A stretch of 64,000 nt of DNA, from contig CAYXGZ010000007.1 of the NCBI GenBank assembly GCA_964464755.1, positions 14,899-78,898 on the forward strand, given 5' to 3'. This document shows, piece by piece, positions 1 to 8,674 of the stretch. Below the pieces are notes generated by a model that made no database searches, was not told the DNA's origin, and was given only the letters and a program-made list of their open reading frames with translations. The stretch comes from CAYXGZ01 sp964464755 (GTDB lineage Bacteria > Planctomycetota > MHYJ01 > JACPRB01). Both the position numbers and the translations under genes were made by a program. Every line of letters starts with the position of its first letter. Positions within the stretch are counted from its first letter, which is position 1.

Positions 1-1
1 G

Positions 2-2461
2 GCGGCCCAGGACGCGGCCCTGCAGAAGAGGCTCTCGGACCAGGGACCGACCCAGGCCGGGCAGGTCGTCGAGTGCCGCCGCATCGCGGAGTCGATGAAG
101 CGCTTCGGCCTGGAGCTGACGACGGCCGAGGTGCTCATCGCGAAGGGCCACTACACGCCCGCGGCGCTGCAGGACTCCGGGCCGCGGCTCGAGCCCGCGC
201 CGCTCACCGAGGAGATCAACCGCAAGAAGCTGGAGGCCGCGGAGGCCGAGCGCTCGCCCGCCCGCTCGGGCAGCGGGGTGCGGAAGGCCGTGCAGGCGGA
301 GGTCCCGCGCTACAAGGCCCCGGATCCGGCGAAGGTGAAGAAGCAGCAGACGCTGGTGCTGGTCGGGTCGCTGGGCGGCCTGGTCGTGGCGGTCGCGGTG
401 ATCGCGGCGATCGTGATGTCGAGGAAGACCGAGCCCGAGCCGACGCTCGCGGCCGCGCCGACGGCCACGCCGACGCCGTTCAAGTACGTGGCCGCGTACA
501 CGCCGACGCCCTCGCCGGGCGCGGCGCCCGTCGCGACGCCGGCCCCGACGCCGAAGCCGGTGGTCGCGCCCGCGCCCACGCCCGCCCCGACGCCGAAGCC
601 GGTGCAGCCGGCGGCCACCCCGGCGCCGACGGCCGCGCCCCCGGAGCCCCAGCCGACGCCGGAGCCCACGCCGGAGCCGGAGCCGACCCCCTCGGCGCCG
701 CCCGACGAGCCCAAGCCCGCGGATCCGGAGCCCGCGAAGCCGCTGCCGCCGGGCGAGGCGAAGAAGCAGGACCGCGAGGCCCGGGCGGAGGGTCTCTACA
801 AGACCGGCAAGGAGCTCTTCGAGAAGGGCCAGTTCGCGGAGGCGCAGGAGGCGCTGAAGGGGCTGCGCGAGCGCTTCCTGACGAGCCGGGCCTACATCGA
901 CAACCAGGACGAGGTCAACCAGCTGATCGTGGACTGCGGCTACAAGGTGGCCGCGGCCGGGCTGGCGACGCTGAAGCCCTACCCGAAGGGCAAGGAGCAC
1001 GTGGACACGATCCTCGGCTTCTCGTTCCTGCCGCCGCAGGGCTGGCGGGGGATCCCGAACTGGCAGGACCTCTTCGGGCAGCGGGACACGAGCGAGGCGG
1101 AGTACCGCGGCCGCTCGTACCGTTGCGGGCGCTACACGTCGCGCTGGCTGGATAGCCTGTACCTGGTGACGTACAAGACGTACGCGGCGCAGTCCATCGA
1201 GGAGGTGATCGAGGGGTCGCAGTCCTACTTCACGCGCTCGCCGTTCGAGGGGCTGAAGGAGGTCTCGCGGGACACGATCACGGGCGTGCACAAGGCGGTG
1301 CGGGTGCAGCAGGTGGACTCGAAGGGGAACCGGATCGTCGTGTACGCGTTCCTGGAGAATCGCAAGGGCTTCGGGCTGGCGTGCTACTGGAGGACGAGCG
1401 GGGACGACCTGTTCGGGTTCCGGCTGAAGAACGACGCGCGGCCCCCGTCGGACGAGGAGTGGGCGGCGGCGCTGAGGGTCTTCGACCAGACGGCGAAGAC
1501 GTTCACGGTGATGGACCAGCAGATGCTCGCGGGGAGCCGGATCGCGGGCAAGAGCTGGGGGATCGCGGACGACGGCTGGTGCGTGCGCTGCAGCGACTGG
1601 GGCGTGCTGACGAGCAAGTCGGGGCAGTACACGATCGAGTACGCGACGCGGAAGGAGTTCGCGGAGCGGCTGGCGAGGGAGCTGGACACGATCTTCGCGT
1701 ACTACAAGCGGGTGATCTACACGGGCAAGGGGATCCCGAAGTGCCGGGTGAAGCTCTTCGACACGGAGGACGACTTCCAGCACTACGGGCAGGCGCCCGG
1801 GGCGGCGGCGTACTGGAGCCCGGCGCAGGAGGAGATCGTCTGCTACCGCTTCGAGGGGACGACGGTGAAGCTGGACTCGAAGGAGGACATGACGATCGCG
1901 GAGGACCGGAACCCCGAGGAGGTGACGTTCAACATCATCTACCACGAGGCGTTCCACCAGTACATGTACTACCTGATGGGGCGGGACCGCGGGGTGTACG
2001 TGCCGAGCTGGCTGAACGAGGGGATGGGGGATTACTTCTTCGGCGGGCGCTGGACGAAGCAGGGGAAGTTCGAGATCGGGCTGAACGACTGGCGCCTGGC
2101 GACGATCGTGGGGGCGGTGAAGGAGAACAAGCACGTGCCGCTGGAGACGATCATCCGGTACCAGCAGTCGGACTACTACGCGCGGGCGGGGCTGTGCTAC
2201 GCGGAGGGGTGGTCGATGAACCACTTCTTCATGAGCGAGGCGGGGAAGAAGCAGGGCTACGACGCGATCCCGGCGAAGATGTACAACCTGCTGAAGGGGA
2301 GCGGGAACTGGAAGGACGCGACGGACAAGGCGTTCGCGGGCGTGGACATGAAGAAGATGGAGGCCCAGTGGAAGGAGTACGTGCTGGGCCTGGAGAAGTT
2401 CCTGCCGAAGCCGAAGCCCGAGGACGCGCCGAAGGACGGGGAGCCGAAGAAGGGGGAGTAG
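2..2461 (+). CDS. Membrane-anchored gluzincin-type metallopeptidase, 5' end missing
   Basis: The frame is open to the left edge, so the true start lies outside the window; the first in-window ATG (95) is in the middle of a helical N-terminal segment. Then come a transmembrane segment (about 355-420), a long Pro/Thr-rich linker of PTP-type repeats (about 430-740), a helical stretch reminiscent of TPR, and a C-terminal catalytic domain. HEAFH at 1943-1957 followed by a downstream WLNEG gives the HExxH...E zinc-binding pattern of gluzincins; DUF1570-type proteins share this layout. The peptidase domain is probably extracytoplasmic. Substrate unknown. Confidence 0.8.
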   Translation, partial: AAQDAALQKRLSDQGPTQAGQVVECRRIAESMKRFGLELTTAEVLIAKGHYTPAALQDSGPRLEPAPLTEEINRKKLEAAEAERSPARSGSGVRKAVQAEVPRYKAPDPAKVKKQQTLVLVGSLGGLVVAVAVIAAIVMSRKTEPEPTLAAAPTATPTPFKYVAAYTPTPSPGAAPVATPAPTPKPVVAPAPTPAPTPKPVQPAATPAPTAAPPEPQPTPEPTPEPEPTPSAPPDEPKPADPEPAKPLPPGEAKKQDREARAEGLYKTGKELFEKGQFAEAQEALKGLRERFLTSRAYIDNQDEVNQLIVDCGYKVAAAGLATLKPYPKGKEHVDTILGFSFLPPQGWRGIPNWQDLFGQRDTSEAEYRGRSYRCGRYTSRWLDSLYLVTYKTYAAQSIEEVIEGSQSYFTRSPFEGLKEVSRDTITGVHKAVRVQQVDSKGNRIVVYAFLENRKGFGLACYWRTSGDDLFGFRLKNDARPPSDEEWAAALRVFDQTAKTFTVMDQQMLAGSRIAGKSWGIADDGWCVRCSDWGVLTSKSGQYTIEYATRKEFAERLARELDTIFAYYKRVIYTGKGIPKCRVKLFDTEDDFQHYGQAPGAAAYWSPAQEEIVCYRFEGTTVKLDSKEDMTIAEDRNPEEVTFNIIYHEAFHQYMYYLMGRDRGVYVPSWLNEGMGDYFFGGRWTKQGKFEIGLNDWRLATIVGAVKENKHVPLETIIRYQQSDYYARAGLCYAEGWSMNHFFMSEAGKKQGYDAIPAKMYNLLKGSGNWKDATDKAFAGVDMKKMEAQWKEYVLGLEKFLPKPKPEDAPKDGEPKKGE

Positions 2462-2473
2462 GGGAAGGCCGGG

Positions 2474-2851
2474 GTGCCGGAGAGCAAGGCGTTCGTCTGG
2501 ACGATCGACATCGCCTTCCTGCTGGCCTGGATCGGGGTCTTCGTTTCGTTCGGGCTCCTCTCGCTCCTCCCGGGGCGCCGGGTGGCCCGGGCCTGCCTCC
2601 TGCTCGGCCTCGTCACGCTCGTCGGCACCGCGTGGCGTGCGTACACAAATCTCCAAGTCGGTCCCGGCCGATCCGATGTCACCTCGCTGTCGGAGTGGAC
2701 GGACCTGCGCGACGGATGGGTCATCGGGACATCGATCGCCCGGTTCATGGTCTGGCCGACGCTGCTGCTCGTCGTGTGGTCATGGGTTGAGTGGAGGCGA
2801 CGGCCGGCGACGGGCGATGCTCCGAAAGAAGTGGAGTCGCAGAAGGTGTAG
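2474..2851 (+). CDS. Small membrane protein of unknown function
   Basis: Encodes 125 residues starting at GTG, 12 bases after the metallopeptidase stop, with a GGGGAAGG stretch as possible ribosome site. Three hydrophobic segments are visible (about residues 8-30, 40-56 and 85-103), so it is a polytopic inner-membrane protein. The short gap suggests co-transcription with the upstream peptidase gene. No family was recognised and the function is unknown. Confidence 0.6.
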   Translation: MPESKAFVWTIDIAFLLAWIGVFVSFGLLSLLPGRRVARACLLLGLVTLVGTAWRAYTNLQVGPGRSDVTSLSEWTDLRDGWVIGTSIARFMVWPTLLLVVWSWVEWRRRPATGDAPKEVESQKV

Positions 2852-2860
2852 GGCGGCCCC

Positions 2861-3775
2861 CTACTTCCCCGCCAGAAGCGACTTCGCGCGCCGGGCCGAG
2901 GGGGTCGCCGCGTCGCCGGCCGCGATCGCCTCCAGGATCCCCCGCCCCGCCTCGTCCACGCCGAGCGATTCGATCCAGAGCACCGTCGCGAGGCGCCGGC
3001 GCTCGATCGGCCCCTCGAGCCGCCCCAGGATCCCGCGGATCCGCGCCGCCTGCTCCGCCGACGACGGCGCCGCCAGTCCCGCCCGCAGCGCCGGCTCGGC
3101 GTCCGTCCCCAGCGCGGCCAGTGCCGTCGCCGCGCGGTCCCGCGTCTCGAGGTCCTCCGCGTCCAGCTCGGCCAGCAGCCGCCGCTGCGCCTCGTCCACC
3201 GCGGGCTTGCCCAGGTAGCGTTCCCGCAGGAACGCCGTCGCGTCCGCCCGCGACTCCGCCATCGCCCGGAGGGCCTCCGAGATCTTCCGCCCGTCGGTCC
3301 CCTCGAGGACCTTCCACAGGGCCGCGATCTCCTCCCGCGTCCGGGCCCGCGGCCGGATCCCCGCCAGGTCGAGCTGGCGGCGGTGGGCCGCGACCACGGA
3401 CTCGATCTGCTTGCGCAGCGCCTCGGGGGTCCGGTCCTTCATGGTCTCGACGACCTTCCCGTCGGGATCGAGGAAGAGGATCGTCGGCGTGGCCCGAACG
3501 TCGGAGAACCGCTGGGGGATCTTCCGGTCCTTCGAGAGGTCGACCAGGATCCGGACCAGCCCCTCGGACGCGAGGACCACGCCGTCGTCCGAGAGGGCGC
3601 CCGCGTCGAGGGCGCTGCAGGGGGCGCACCAGGACGCCCCGACGTACACCATCGAGGGAAGGCCCAGGATCCGCGCCTCCTCGAGGGCGGCGTCGATCTC
3701 CTCGCGGGACCGCCAGGAGATGCGGCCGCCGGGGTCGAGCGGGAGCAGCGCGAGGACCAGCAGCAGGGATCTCAT
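2861..3775 (-). CDS. Exported thioredoxin-fold protein with CAPC motif
   Basis: A 304-residue protein with a short hydrophobic N-terminus (signal peptide-like). Residues about 25-125 are a thioredoxin fold: WCAPC with redox cysteines at 50 and 53, and the cis-proline motif ATPT at about 95-98. This is the layout of periplasmic thiol-disulfide proteins. The C-terminal half is helical and HEAT-like with unknown role. A TACACT -10 hexamer (minus strand, 3784-3789) lies 8 bases before the ATG, so the message is probably leaderless. The thioredoxin fold is clear; the redox partner is unknown. Confidence 0.8.
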   Translation of the reverse strand: MRSLLLVLALLPLDPGGRISWRSREEIDAALEEARILGLPSMVYVGASWCAPCSALDAGALSDDGVVLASEGLVRILVDLSKDRKIPQRFSDVRATPTILFLDPDGKVVETMKDRTPEALRKQIESVVAAHRRQLDLAGIRPRARTREEIAALWKVLEGTDGRKISEALRAMAESRADATAFLRERYLGKPAVDEAQRRLLAELDAEDLETRDRAATALAALGTDAEPALRAGLAAPSSAEQAARIRGILGRLEGPIERRRLATVLWIESLGVDEAGRGILEAIAAGDAATPSARRAKSLLAGK

Positions 3776-3812
3776 GCCGGGAAAGTGTACTCCGCGGGAT
3801 CCGCCCGCGGAC

Positions 3813-3818
3813 TATGAT
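3813..3818 (+). promoter_or_regulatory. -10 hexamer of a probable leaderless gene
   Basis: TATGAT ends 7 bases before the ATG at 3826, the spacing at which sigma-70 polymerase would start transcription at or next to the start codon. It is a clear example of a pattern repeated throughout the window. Confidence 0.5.
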
Positions 3819-3825
3819 CCAGTCC

Positions 3826-4707
3826 ATGGCACACCCCCTGAAGACCGCCGTCCTCCTCGTCGCGCTCCTGGCCGGGCAGGATCCCGGGCCCAAGGTCCCC
3901 GCGCGGCTCGCCCTCAAACCCGGCGACGCGCTCTCCTACAAGCGCCGCTCGACGATCGTCCTCGAGCTGGAGGTCGAGCGGGGCGGGGAGAAGAAGAAGG
4001 GCCGGCACGAGATCGCCATGACGCTCGACGTCGACCTGAAGGTCCTGGAGGCCGGCGACACCCTCCGCTGCTCCATGGCCTTCCGCCGGGCCGCGTTCAC
4101 GAGCAAGTCCGAGGGCGCCCTGGGGTCGAAGGAGTCCTCCTGGGAGCTGCCCAAGCCGACCGCCCCGGAGCTCCGCACCCTCGAGTGCGGGCCCGGCGGC
4201 CGCCTGCTGAAGACGGAGGGCAAGGACCTGCGGAGCCTCTTCGCCGAGGCGGGCTGCGACCGCCGCCTGGCGAAGATCCCGGCGGTCTACGGGACCGCCT
4301 ACGGCGAGGACCCCCGGAAGCCCGACGGCGGGATCGTCGAGGGGATCGTGCTGCCGGCGGCGGAGTCGGCGACGTGGGAGCTGGGGCTGCACCGCATGTA
4401 CGGGTTCACGGGCCTGATCGACGACTTCTCCGGCGTGCGGGAGGACTGGAGCTACGTCGCGACGGAGTCCAAGGACGGCGCGCTGACCGTGAAGGCAACG
4501 CTGGCCAAGGTGGTCGTCGGCCAGGCCTTCGGCGTGACGGGGCTGGAGGTCGAGAAGAAGACCGGCGAGGGGGTCGTCGTGCTGGACGCGGCCACGGGCC
4601 TGCCCCGGTCGACGGACCTGGCGTGGAGCATGACCTTCAAGGCCTCGGACGAGCGGCAGTCCTACGCGGGGACCCTCACGCGGACGGAGCGCTGCACCCG
4701 GGACTAG
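3826..4707 (+). CDS. Secreted protein of unknown function
   Basis: Encodes 293 residues with an N-terminal hydrophobic signal segment (TAVLLVALLAGQ). The rest looks like a mostly beta-strand soluble domain with the recurrent phrase LKPGDALSYKRR near the start, typical of small planctomycete-like secreted proteins. ATG 3826 was chosen over in-frame ATG 3814 because 3814 lies inside the TATGAT promoter hexamer. It faces away from the thioredoxin-like gene with only 50 bases between the two starts. No family recognised. Confidence 0.65.
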   Translation: MAHPLKTAVLLVALLAGQDPGPKVPARLALKPGDALSYKRRSTIVLELEVERGGEKKKGRHEIAMTLDVDLKVLEAGDTLRCSMAFRRAAFTSKSEGALGSKESSWELPKPTAPELRTLECGPGGRLLKTEGKDLRSLFAEAGCDRRLAKIPAVYGTAYGEDPRKPDGGIVEGIVLPAAESATWELGLHRMYGFTGLIDDFSGVREDWSYVATESKDGALTVKATLAKVVVGQAFGVTGLEVEKKTGEGVVVLDAATGLPRSTDLAWSMTFKASDERQSYAGTLTRTERCTRD

Positions 4708-4720
4708 CGGCGGGACGACC

Positions 4721-5113
4721 ATGAAGAAGGCCGCCTGGATCGCCGGGGCGGGGATCCTGTTCCTGGTCGCCGTCCTCTGGTATGCGCGACTTGCCTGGTA
4801 CGAAGCGATCGCGCAAGACGCCGTCCAGGTCATCTCCTACGACGTGAGGGACCTTTACCTGCGGAGTCCCGGGGCCACCGAGGCGGACATCGAGCAGGTC
4901 ATCCTGGGCCTGGGGCGAGGCGGCGTCATCGATGTCAAAAAGGACCGCGAGGGCCGGCCGACCGATCCCTGGGGAACGCGCTACCGGGTTCGCCACTCCG
5001 TGGACGGGACGGAGGGCCGGGTGACCGTCACCAGTGCGGGCTGGGACGGCACGTTCGGCAATCGCAACGACCTCGAGTTCGACCACCGTTACGAAGTGAA
5101 ACCGCGCAAGTGA
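4721..5113 (+). CDS. Pseudopilin-like protein with GspG-type C-terminus
   Basis: A 130-residue protein with one N-terminal membrane segment (residues about 5-25). The C-terminal part carries DPWGTRYRV followed by VTSAGWDGTFGN, which resembles the calcium-binding end of type II secretion major pseudopilin GspG. A prepilin-peptidase site (G|FTLxE) is not present, so it may be an anchored relative rather than a true pilin. It starts 13 bases after the preceding stop and could be co-transcribed. GspG similarity is by motif only. Confidence 0.6.
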   Translation: MKKAAWIAGAGILFLVAVLWYARLAWYEAIAQDAVQVISYDVRDLYLRSPGATEADIEQVILGLGRGGVIDVKKDREGRPTDPWGTRYRVRHSVDGTEGRVTVTSAGWDGTFGNRNDLEFDHRYEVKPRK

Positions 5114-5153
5114 TTCGCCGTCACGCGCCCGCACCGCCGGCGTCCCACAGGTG

Positions 5154-5324
5154 ATGGACCAATACGAGAGCGCCCTGCACGCCGCCAGGCTCCAGCGCCC
5201 CTCGCGGCCCTGGGAGGCGCGGCTCGACCCGGCCGCGACCCCCTCGCCGGCGCTGCTGGTTCTTGGACTCGTGCTCGGGATCCTCCTCGTCCTCGGCCCG
5301 ATCCTGGTGCGGCTCCTCGCCTGA
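5154..5324 (+). CDS. Small single-pass membrane protein
   Basis: A 56-residue open frame starting at ATG (a GTG lies directly before it at 5151). The N-terminal 33 residues are soluble, rich in Arg and Pro; the remainder is a Leu/Val-rich transmembrane helix ending four residues before the stop. It lies in the same direction as its neighbours, 40 bases after the pseudopilin-like gene. AGGTG just upstream is a weak ribosome site. It could be a chance frame, but the clean membrane helix argues for a real gene. Confidence 0.4.
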   Translation: MDQYESALHAARLQRPSRPWEARLDPAATPSPALLVLGLVLGILLVLGPILVRLLA

Positions 5325-5386
5325 GTCGCCCCCGAGGCCTCCCCGGGAACGTAGGCCCCGGGCGCCCGGTGCGCTAAGCTCCCCTC

Positions 5387-5635
5387 ATGAACTTCTGGGC
5401 GCCCCGCCCCCGCCGGCCCCGCCGCCGCCTGGGCCGGCCCCGGCTCGCCACCGCCATCGCCGCCCTCATCCTGGCGCTGCTCGGCGGCGGCTACGCCCTG
5501 AAGAACCGGGCCCCGCGGACCTCCGCCCCCTCCGGCGGGTCCGAGGTCGGCGGCCTCTGCGGCGCGCCCCTCAAGAACGGCGGCACCTGCCGCAACCGCG
5601 TCGCCGACGGCGGCCGCTGCCACCTGCACCGCTAG
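5387..5635 (+). CDS. Membrane protein with C-terminal Cys/His motif (DUF5763-like)
   Basis: 82 residues: a basic N-terminus (14 Arg in the first 20 or so), one membrane helix (about 20-38), then a compact motif CGAPLKNGGTCRNRV followed by GGRCHLHR. This C-x8-C...C-H-x-H arrangement resembles small zinc-binding modules in many bacterial and phage proteins (DUF5763-type, from memory). TAAGCT ends 6 bases before the ATG, so the transcript is probably leaderless. Function unknown; metal binding is inferred. Confidence 0.6.
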   Translation: MNFWAPRPRRPRRRLGRPRLATAIAALILALLGGGYALKNRAPRTSAPSGGSEVGGLCGAPLKNGGTCRNRVADGGRCHLHR

Positions 5636-5658
5636 GAACGACGCCTCGGAGGCCGGAC

Positions 5659-6075
5659 ATGATCCTGCTCGCCACGATGCTCGTCGCCGCGGCCCGCAAC
5701 CCGTCGGGCGGACCGCCGCAGATCACGATCCCATTCGCGATCATCGCCGAGGCGACCCTCGTCGCGTTCCTCTGCCGGTACTCGATGCGGAGCACCCGCT
5801 GCCTGGTCGCCTGGCTCGTCGTCACGAGCCTGACCTGGCTCGCGATGATCGGGGGCCTGCTCGGGTTCGACCTGTCGGCCCCGAAGTCCCCCCACCCGCT
5901 CGCCCTCCTGGCCTTCGAGGCGGTCGTCGTCCTGGTCGAGGCGTGGATCCTCCGCCGGCTTTCGGGCCTCGCCTTCCTCCAGGTCCGGGAAGGGCCTCCA
6001 CTCCCCTACTCCCGCACCCTCGGCGTGTCGCTCGTCGCGAACCTCCTTTCGTTCCTGCTTCCCCTCCTCCTGTAG
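5659..6075 (+). CDS. Four-helix membrane protein of unknown function
   Basis: 138 residues with four hydrophobic segments spread over the whole length and very little soluble sequence. ATG 5659 is preceded by TCGGAGG at 5646-5652, a good Shine-Dalgarno at 6 bases spacing, which fixes the start; the frame is open much further upstream. It sits 23 bases after the Cys/His membrane protein gene and is probably translated from the same message. No family recognised. Confidence 0.6.
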   Translation: MILLATMLVAAARNPSGGPPQITIPFAIIAEATLVAFLCRYSMRSTRCLVAWLVVTSLTWLAMIGGLLGFDLSAPKSPHPLALLAFEAVVVLVEAWILRRLSGLAFLQVREGPPLPYSRTLGVSLVANLLSFLLPLLL

Positions 6076-6083
6076 GCACCCCC

Positions 6084-6470
6084 ATGCGCCTGGACCGCAC
6101 CGAGCTCGCCGAATTCCTCGAGTCCGTCCCCGCCGAGTGGCGCGGGCTCGTCCGGGACCTGCGCGACCTCGTGCTGCGCACGGCGCCGGAGGTCGAGGAG
6201 GCCGTCCGCTTCCACGCTCTGGCCTATTTCAAGCCGGGGCGGCCCTACGGCTCCATCGGCGGCAACGTCTGCCTCATCACCCCGAAGCCGGGCGGCGTCC
6301 GCCTCGAGTTCCTCCACGGCGCCTCCCTGCCCGACCCCGGCCGCCTGCTGCGCGGCTCCGCGAAGGCCAAGCGCCACGTCGAGCTCCGCGAGCTCCCGCG
6401 CCCGGGCCTTCGCGCCCTGATCCTCGCCGCCCGCCAGCACGATCCGGCCGGATCGAGGACGGCGCCGTGA
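6084..6470 (+). CDS. DUF1801-family protein
   Basis: 128 residues. The stretch from LRDLVLRTAPEVEEAVR through YFKPGRPYGSIGG to FLHGASLPDP is typical of the DUF1801 (YdhG-like) fold, a small alpha/beta domain also found in bacterial relatives of frataxin-fold proteins; biochemical role unknown. The start ATG is 8 bases after the preceding stop. The stop TGA overlaps the GTG start of the next gene in a GTGA junction, implying translational coupling. Confidence 0.7.
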   Translation: MRLDRTELAEFLESVPAEWRGLVRDLRDLVLRTAPEVEEAVRFHALAYFKPGRPYGSIGGNVCLITPKPGGVRLEFLHGASLPDPGRLLRGSAKAKRHVELRELPRPGLRALILAARQHDPAGSRTAP

Positions 6471-6895
6471 ATCTCGATCCGCACCTGCCGCTGCTGGTCC
6501 TGCTCGCGGGGATCGGGCAACTGGCCCTCGTGGTCGCCAGCCTCGCCATCCCCTCCGTCCTGCGCTGGAGGGAGGAGACCGCGAAGCTCCGCCCCTTGAC
6601 CCGCCAGGTCTTCTGGACCTACGCCGCCTACATCTGGGCCTTCAACCTCGCGTTCGGCCTCGTGTCGCTGCGGCCCGCCTGGCTCCTCGATCGCTCCCCG
6701 TTGGCCGCGTCCGTCTCGGGCTTCATCTGCACGTACTGGGTCGGGCGGATCCTGATCCAGTTCTTCTACTTCGATCGGCGGGACGCGCCGCCCGGGTGGC
6801 ACGTCCGGCTGGCCGAGGTCGCGCTCGTGGCGCTCTTCGCCTACCTCGCCACCGTCTACTTCCTGGCCCTGCGCCACGACCTGGCCCATGGCTAG
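6467..6895 (+). CDS. Four-helix membrane protein preceding the acyltransferase
   Basis: 142 residues starting at GTG 6467, which overlaps the previous stop by 4 bases. Four transmembrane segments are visible (about residues 7-30, 47-70, 80-100 and 113-133). It overlaps the start of the wax-synthase-like gene by 8 bases, so the two are coupled, and it may act with the acyltransferase in the membrane. Family not recognised. Confidence 0.65.
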   Translation: MNLDPHLPLLVLLAGIGQLALVVASLAIPSVLRWREETAKLRPLTRQVFWTYAAYIWAFNLAFGLVSLRPAWLLDRSPLAASVSGFICTYWVGRILIQFFYFDRRDAPPGWHVRLAEVALVALFAYLATVYFLALRHDLAHG

Positions 6896-7886
6896 CGGTT
6901 ACCGGCCCGCGAGCCTCGAGACCCTGGCGGCGGCCGCCGGCCTGCTCGCGGCGATCCTGCTGGCCGGACGCCTGCTCTCGGGATTCCCGGGCCGGGGCGC
7001 CCGGCTCCTCGCCTGGACCCTCGCCCTCGCGGGGACCGCGGGCATGGAGCGGCTCGCCGCGGGGGAGCCCGCCGGGATCCGCATGCTCCTGGTGATCGGG
7101 GCCCTGCTCTACGGCATGAAGGCGATCGTCCTGGTGGAGGGGCGGATGGCGGGCGAGGCCGCGCTCCCGCTCCGGGCCTGGTTCGCCTTCACGGTCCTGT
7201 GGTTCGGCATGCGCCCGGGCCTCTTCCTCGACCTCGGGGCGCCGGCCCGGCCGGACGCCGCGGAGCACCGGAACCGGGGCGTCCTCCACCTGGCGTTCGG
7301 AACGCTGCTGGTCGGCGGAGCGGCGGCCACCTGGCACCTCGGCCGTCCCGCGTTGTCGACGGACGTCGCCCGCGCCGCGGCGACCCTCCTGCTCCTGCCG
7401 GGCCTGAGCCTGGCCCTGCACTTCGGCGTCTTCAACCTCGCGACGGCCGCCTGGCGCCGGGCGGGAGTGGACGCGCGGCCGCTCTTCCGCGCGCCGCTCC
7501 TGGCGCGCTCGCTCGGCGAGTTCTGGGGGAAGCGCTGGAACCTGGCGTTCTCGGAGATGACGGCGGCCGCCGTGTACCGGCCGATCGCCGGGTCCTGGGG
7601 CCGGCCCGCCGGACTGGTGGCGGCCTTCGCGTGCTCCGGCCTGCTGCACGAGGTGGCGATCAGCGTGCCCGGTCTCCGGGGCCTGGGGCTCCCCTCGCTG
7701 TACTTCCTGCTGCACGGACTCCTGGTCCTGTTCGAACGGGCCCTGCAGCGCCGGGGCCGGGGGCCGGAGACCTGGGGCGCGGGGGGCCGGGCCTGGACCC
7801 TGGCCTGGCTGGCGCTGCCGGCGCCGATCCTGTTCCACGTCCCGTTCCTCCGGGGCTGCATCTGGCCGTTGATCGGCATGTCCTGA
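6888..7886 (+). CDS. Wax-synthase-like membrane-bound O-acyltransferase (MBOAT)
   Basis: 332 residues with about eight membrane helices. SLGEFWGKRWNLAFSE (about residues 204-220) and SGLLHEVAIS (about 247-256, with the MBOAT-type histidine) are the two hallmarks of the plant-type wax synthase domain, which transfers acyl groups from acyl-CoA to long-chain alcohols. The start overlaps the preceding small membrane protein. The acceptor here cannot be deduced; other MBOAT reactions are possible. Confidence 0.75.
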   Translation: MASGYRPASLETLAAAAGLLAAILLAGRLLSGFPGRGARLLAWTLALAGTAGMERLAAGEPAGIRMLLVIGALLYGMKAIVLVEGRMAGEAALPLRAWFAFTVLWFGMRPGLFLDLGAPARPDAAEHRNRGVLHLAFGTLLVGGAAATWHLGRPALSTDVARAAATLLLLPGLSLALHFGVFNLATAAWRRAGVDARPLFRAPLLARSLGEFWGKRWNLAFSEMTAAAVYRPIAGSWGRPAGLVAAFACSGLLHEVAISVPGLRGLGLPSLYFLLHGLLVLFERALQRRGRGPETWGAGGRAWTLAWLALPAPILFHVPFLRGCIWPLIGMS

Positions 7887-7973
7887 CCGGCCCCGAGGCC
7901 GGGCGTTCAACTTCTGCTGGACCCGACCCGGGGCGCGCGTAGACTGGATCGCGATCCTTCGCGGGAGGACGCG

Positions 7974-8387
7974 ATGAGCGAGACGAGCTGCTGGTTCTGC
8001 GACCGGGCCGAGGCCGATCCCGCCCGGGCCGTCCCGGTCGACGCCGAGCAGTCGGTCAACGTCGGACTCAAGCAGGTCAGCACCCAGCCCGTCCTCGTCC
8101 CCCGCTGCGCCGCGTGCGCGGGGCGCCACCGGAGGCGGCAGAGCCTGGGCGCCGTGACGCTCACCCTCGTCGTCCTGTCGTGGATCGGCGGCCTGCCTCT
8201 CGTGATGATCGAGGGCAACGGGCCCGTCTACTACCTCGCCGCCTGCGTCGCCGTCACCCTGGCCAACGTCCTCTTCTGGCGCTGGCGCGACCGCTCCGAC
8301 AACGCGAAACCCGTCTACGCGGCCGAGGATCACCCCGCGCTGGCCGAGCTCCGCCGCCAGGGATACTCGCTGGTCGTTCGACGCTAA
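7974..8387 (+). CDS. Zinc-ribbon protein with two membrane helices
   Basis: 137 residues: CWFC near residue 6 and CAAC near residue 44 form a probable zinc ribbon, followed by two transmembrane segments (about 57-75 and 81-97) and a short soluble tail. The start is set by GGGAGGA about 6 bases before ATG; a TAGACT hexamer at 7940-7945 gives a leader of about 20 nt, so this gene is leadered unlike several neighbours. It is convergent with, and overlaps by 4 bases, the next gene. Function unknown. Confidence 0.6.
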   Translation: MSETSCWFCDRAEADPARAVPVDAEQSVNVGLKQVSTQPVLVPRCAACAGRHRRRQSLGAVTLTLVVLSWIGGLPLVMIEGNGPVYYLAACVAVTLANVLFWRWRDRSDNAKPVYAAEDHPALAELRRQGYSLVVRR

Positions 8388-8674
8388 CCCCGGAACTCCG
8401 GCAGGCCCGGCGTCGGATCGATCCGGCCCATGACCGCGTCGTGGCAGCTCGAGCACACGAGCCCGCGCTCCTGGCCGTCGTGCGTCCCCCGGTGCACGTG
8501 CTCCTCGACGCAGGCCGGCAGCGCGAAGGCCTTCCGCAGCGCCGCCGTGTCCAGCCAGCAGTCGAAGTACACCCACTCGCGGCAGTTCTTCGACCAGGCC
8601 TGGCCGCGAGACGTCTCCCGGATCCCCCGCGCGAGGATCGCCTGCTCCAGCGCCTTCAAGTGCTCGCACGTCAC
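8384..8674 (-). CDS. Small conserved-looking Cys/His protein
   Basis: 96 residues starting at GTG 8674, chosen because GGGAGGAGG lies just upstream. Cysteines and histidines are prominent: CEHL at the start, NCREWVYFDCWLD in the middle, CVEEHVHRGTHDGQE, then CSSCHDAVMG near the end. CSSCH also matches the CxxCH haem pattern, but there is no signal peptide, so metal binding is more likely than a cytochrome. The frame continues upstream, overlapping the next gene; only the GTG-start version was kept. Function unknown. Confidence 0.55.
   Translation of the reverse strand: MTCEHLKALEQAILARGIRETSRGQAWSKNCREWVYFDCWLDTAALRKAFALPACVEEHVHRGTHDGQERGLVCSSCHDAVMGRIDPTPGLPEFRG

Noticed and set aside
430..740. 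Repeated CCGACGCC-like units that might be a CRISPR or tandem repeat
   Set aside because: They are codon-level repeats for a Pro/Thr linker within the metallopeptidase gene, with no spacers or array structure.
8384..8674. CSSCH as a haem-c site in the small Cys/His protein
   Set aside because: There is no export signal, and other cysteines and histidines suggest a metal site instead.
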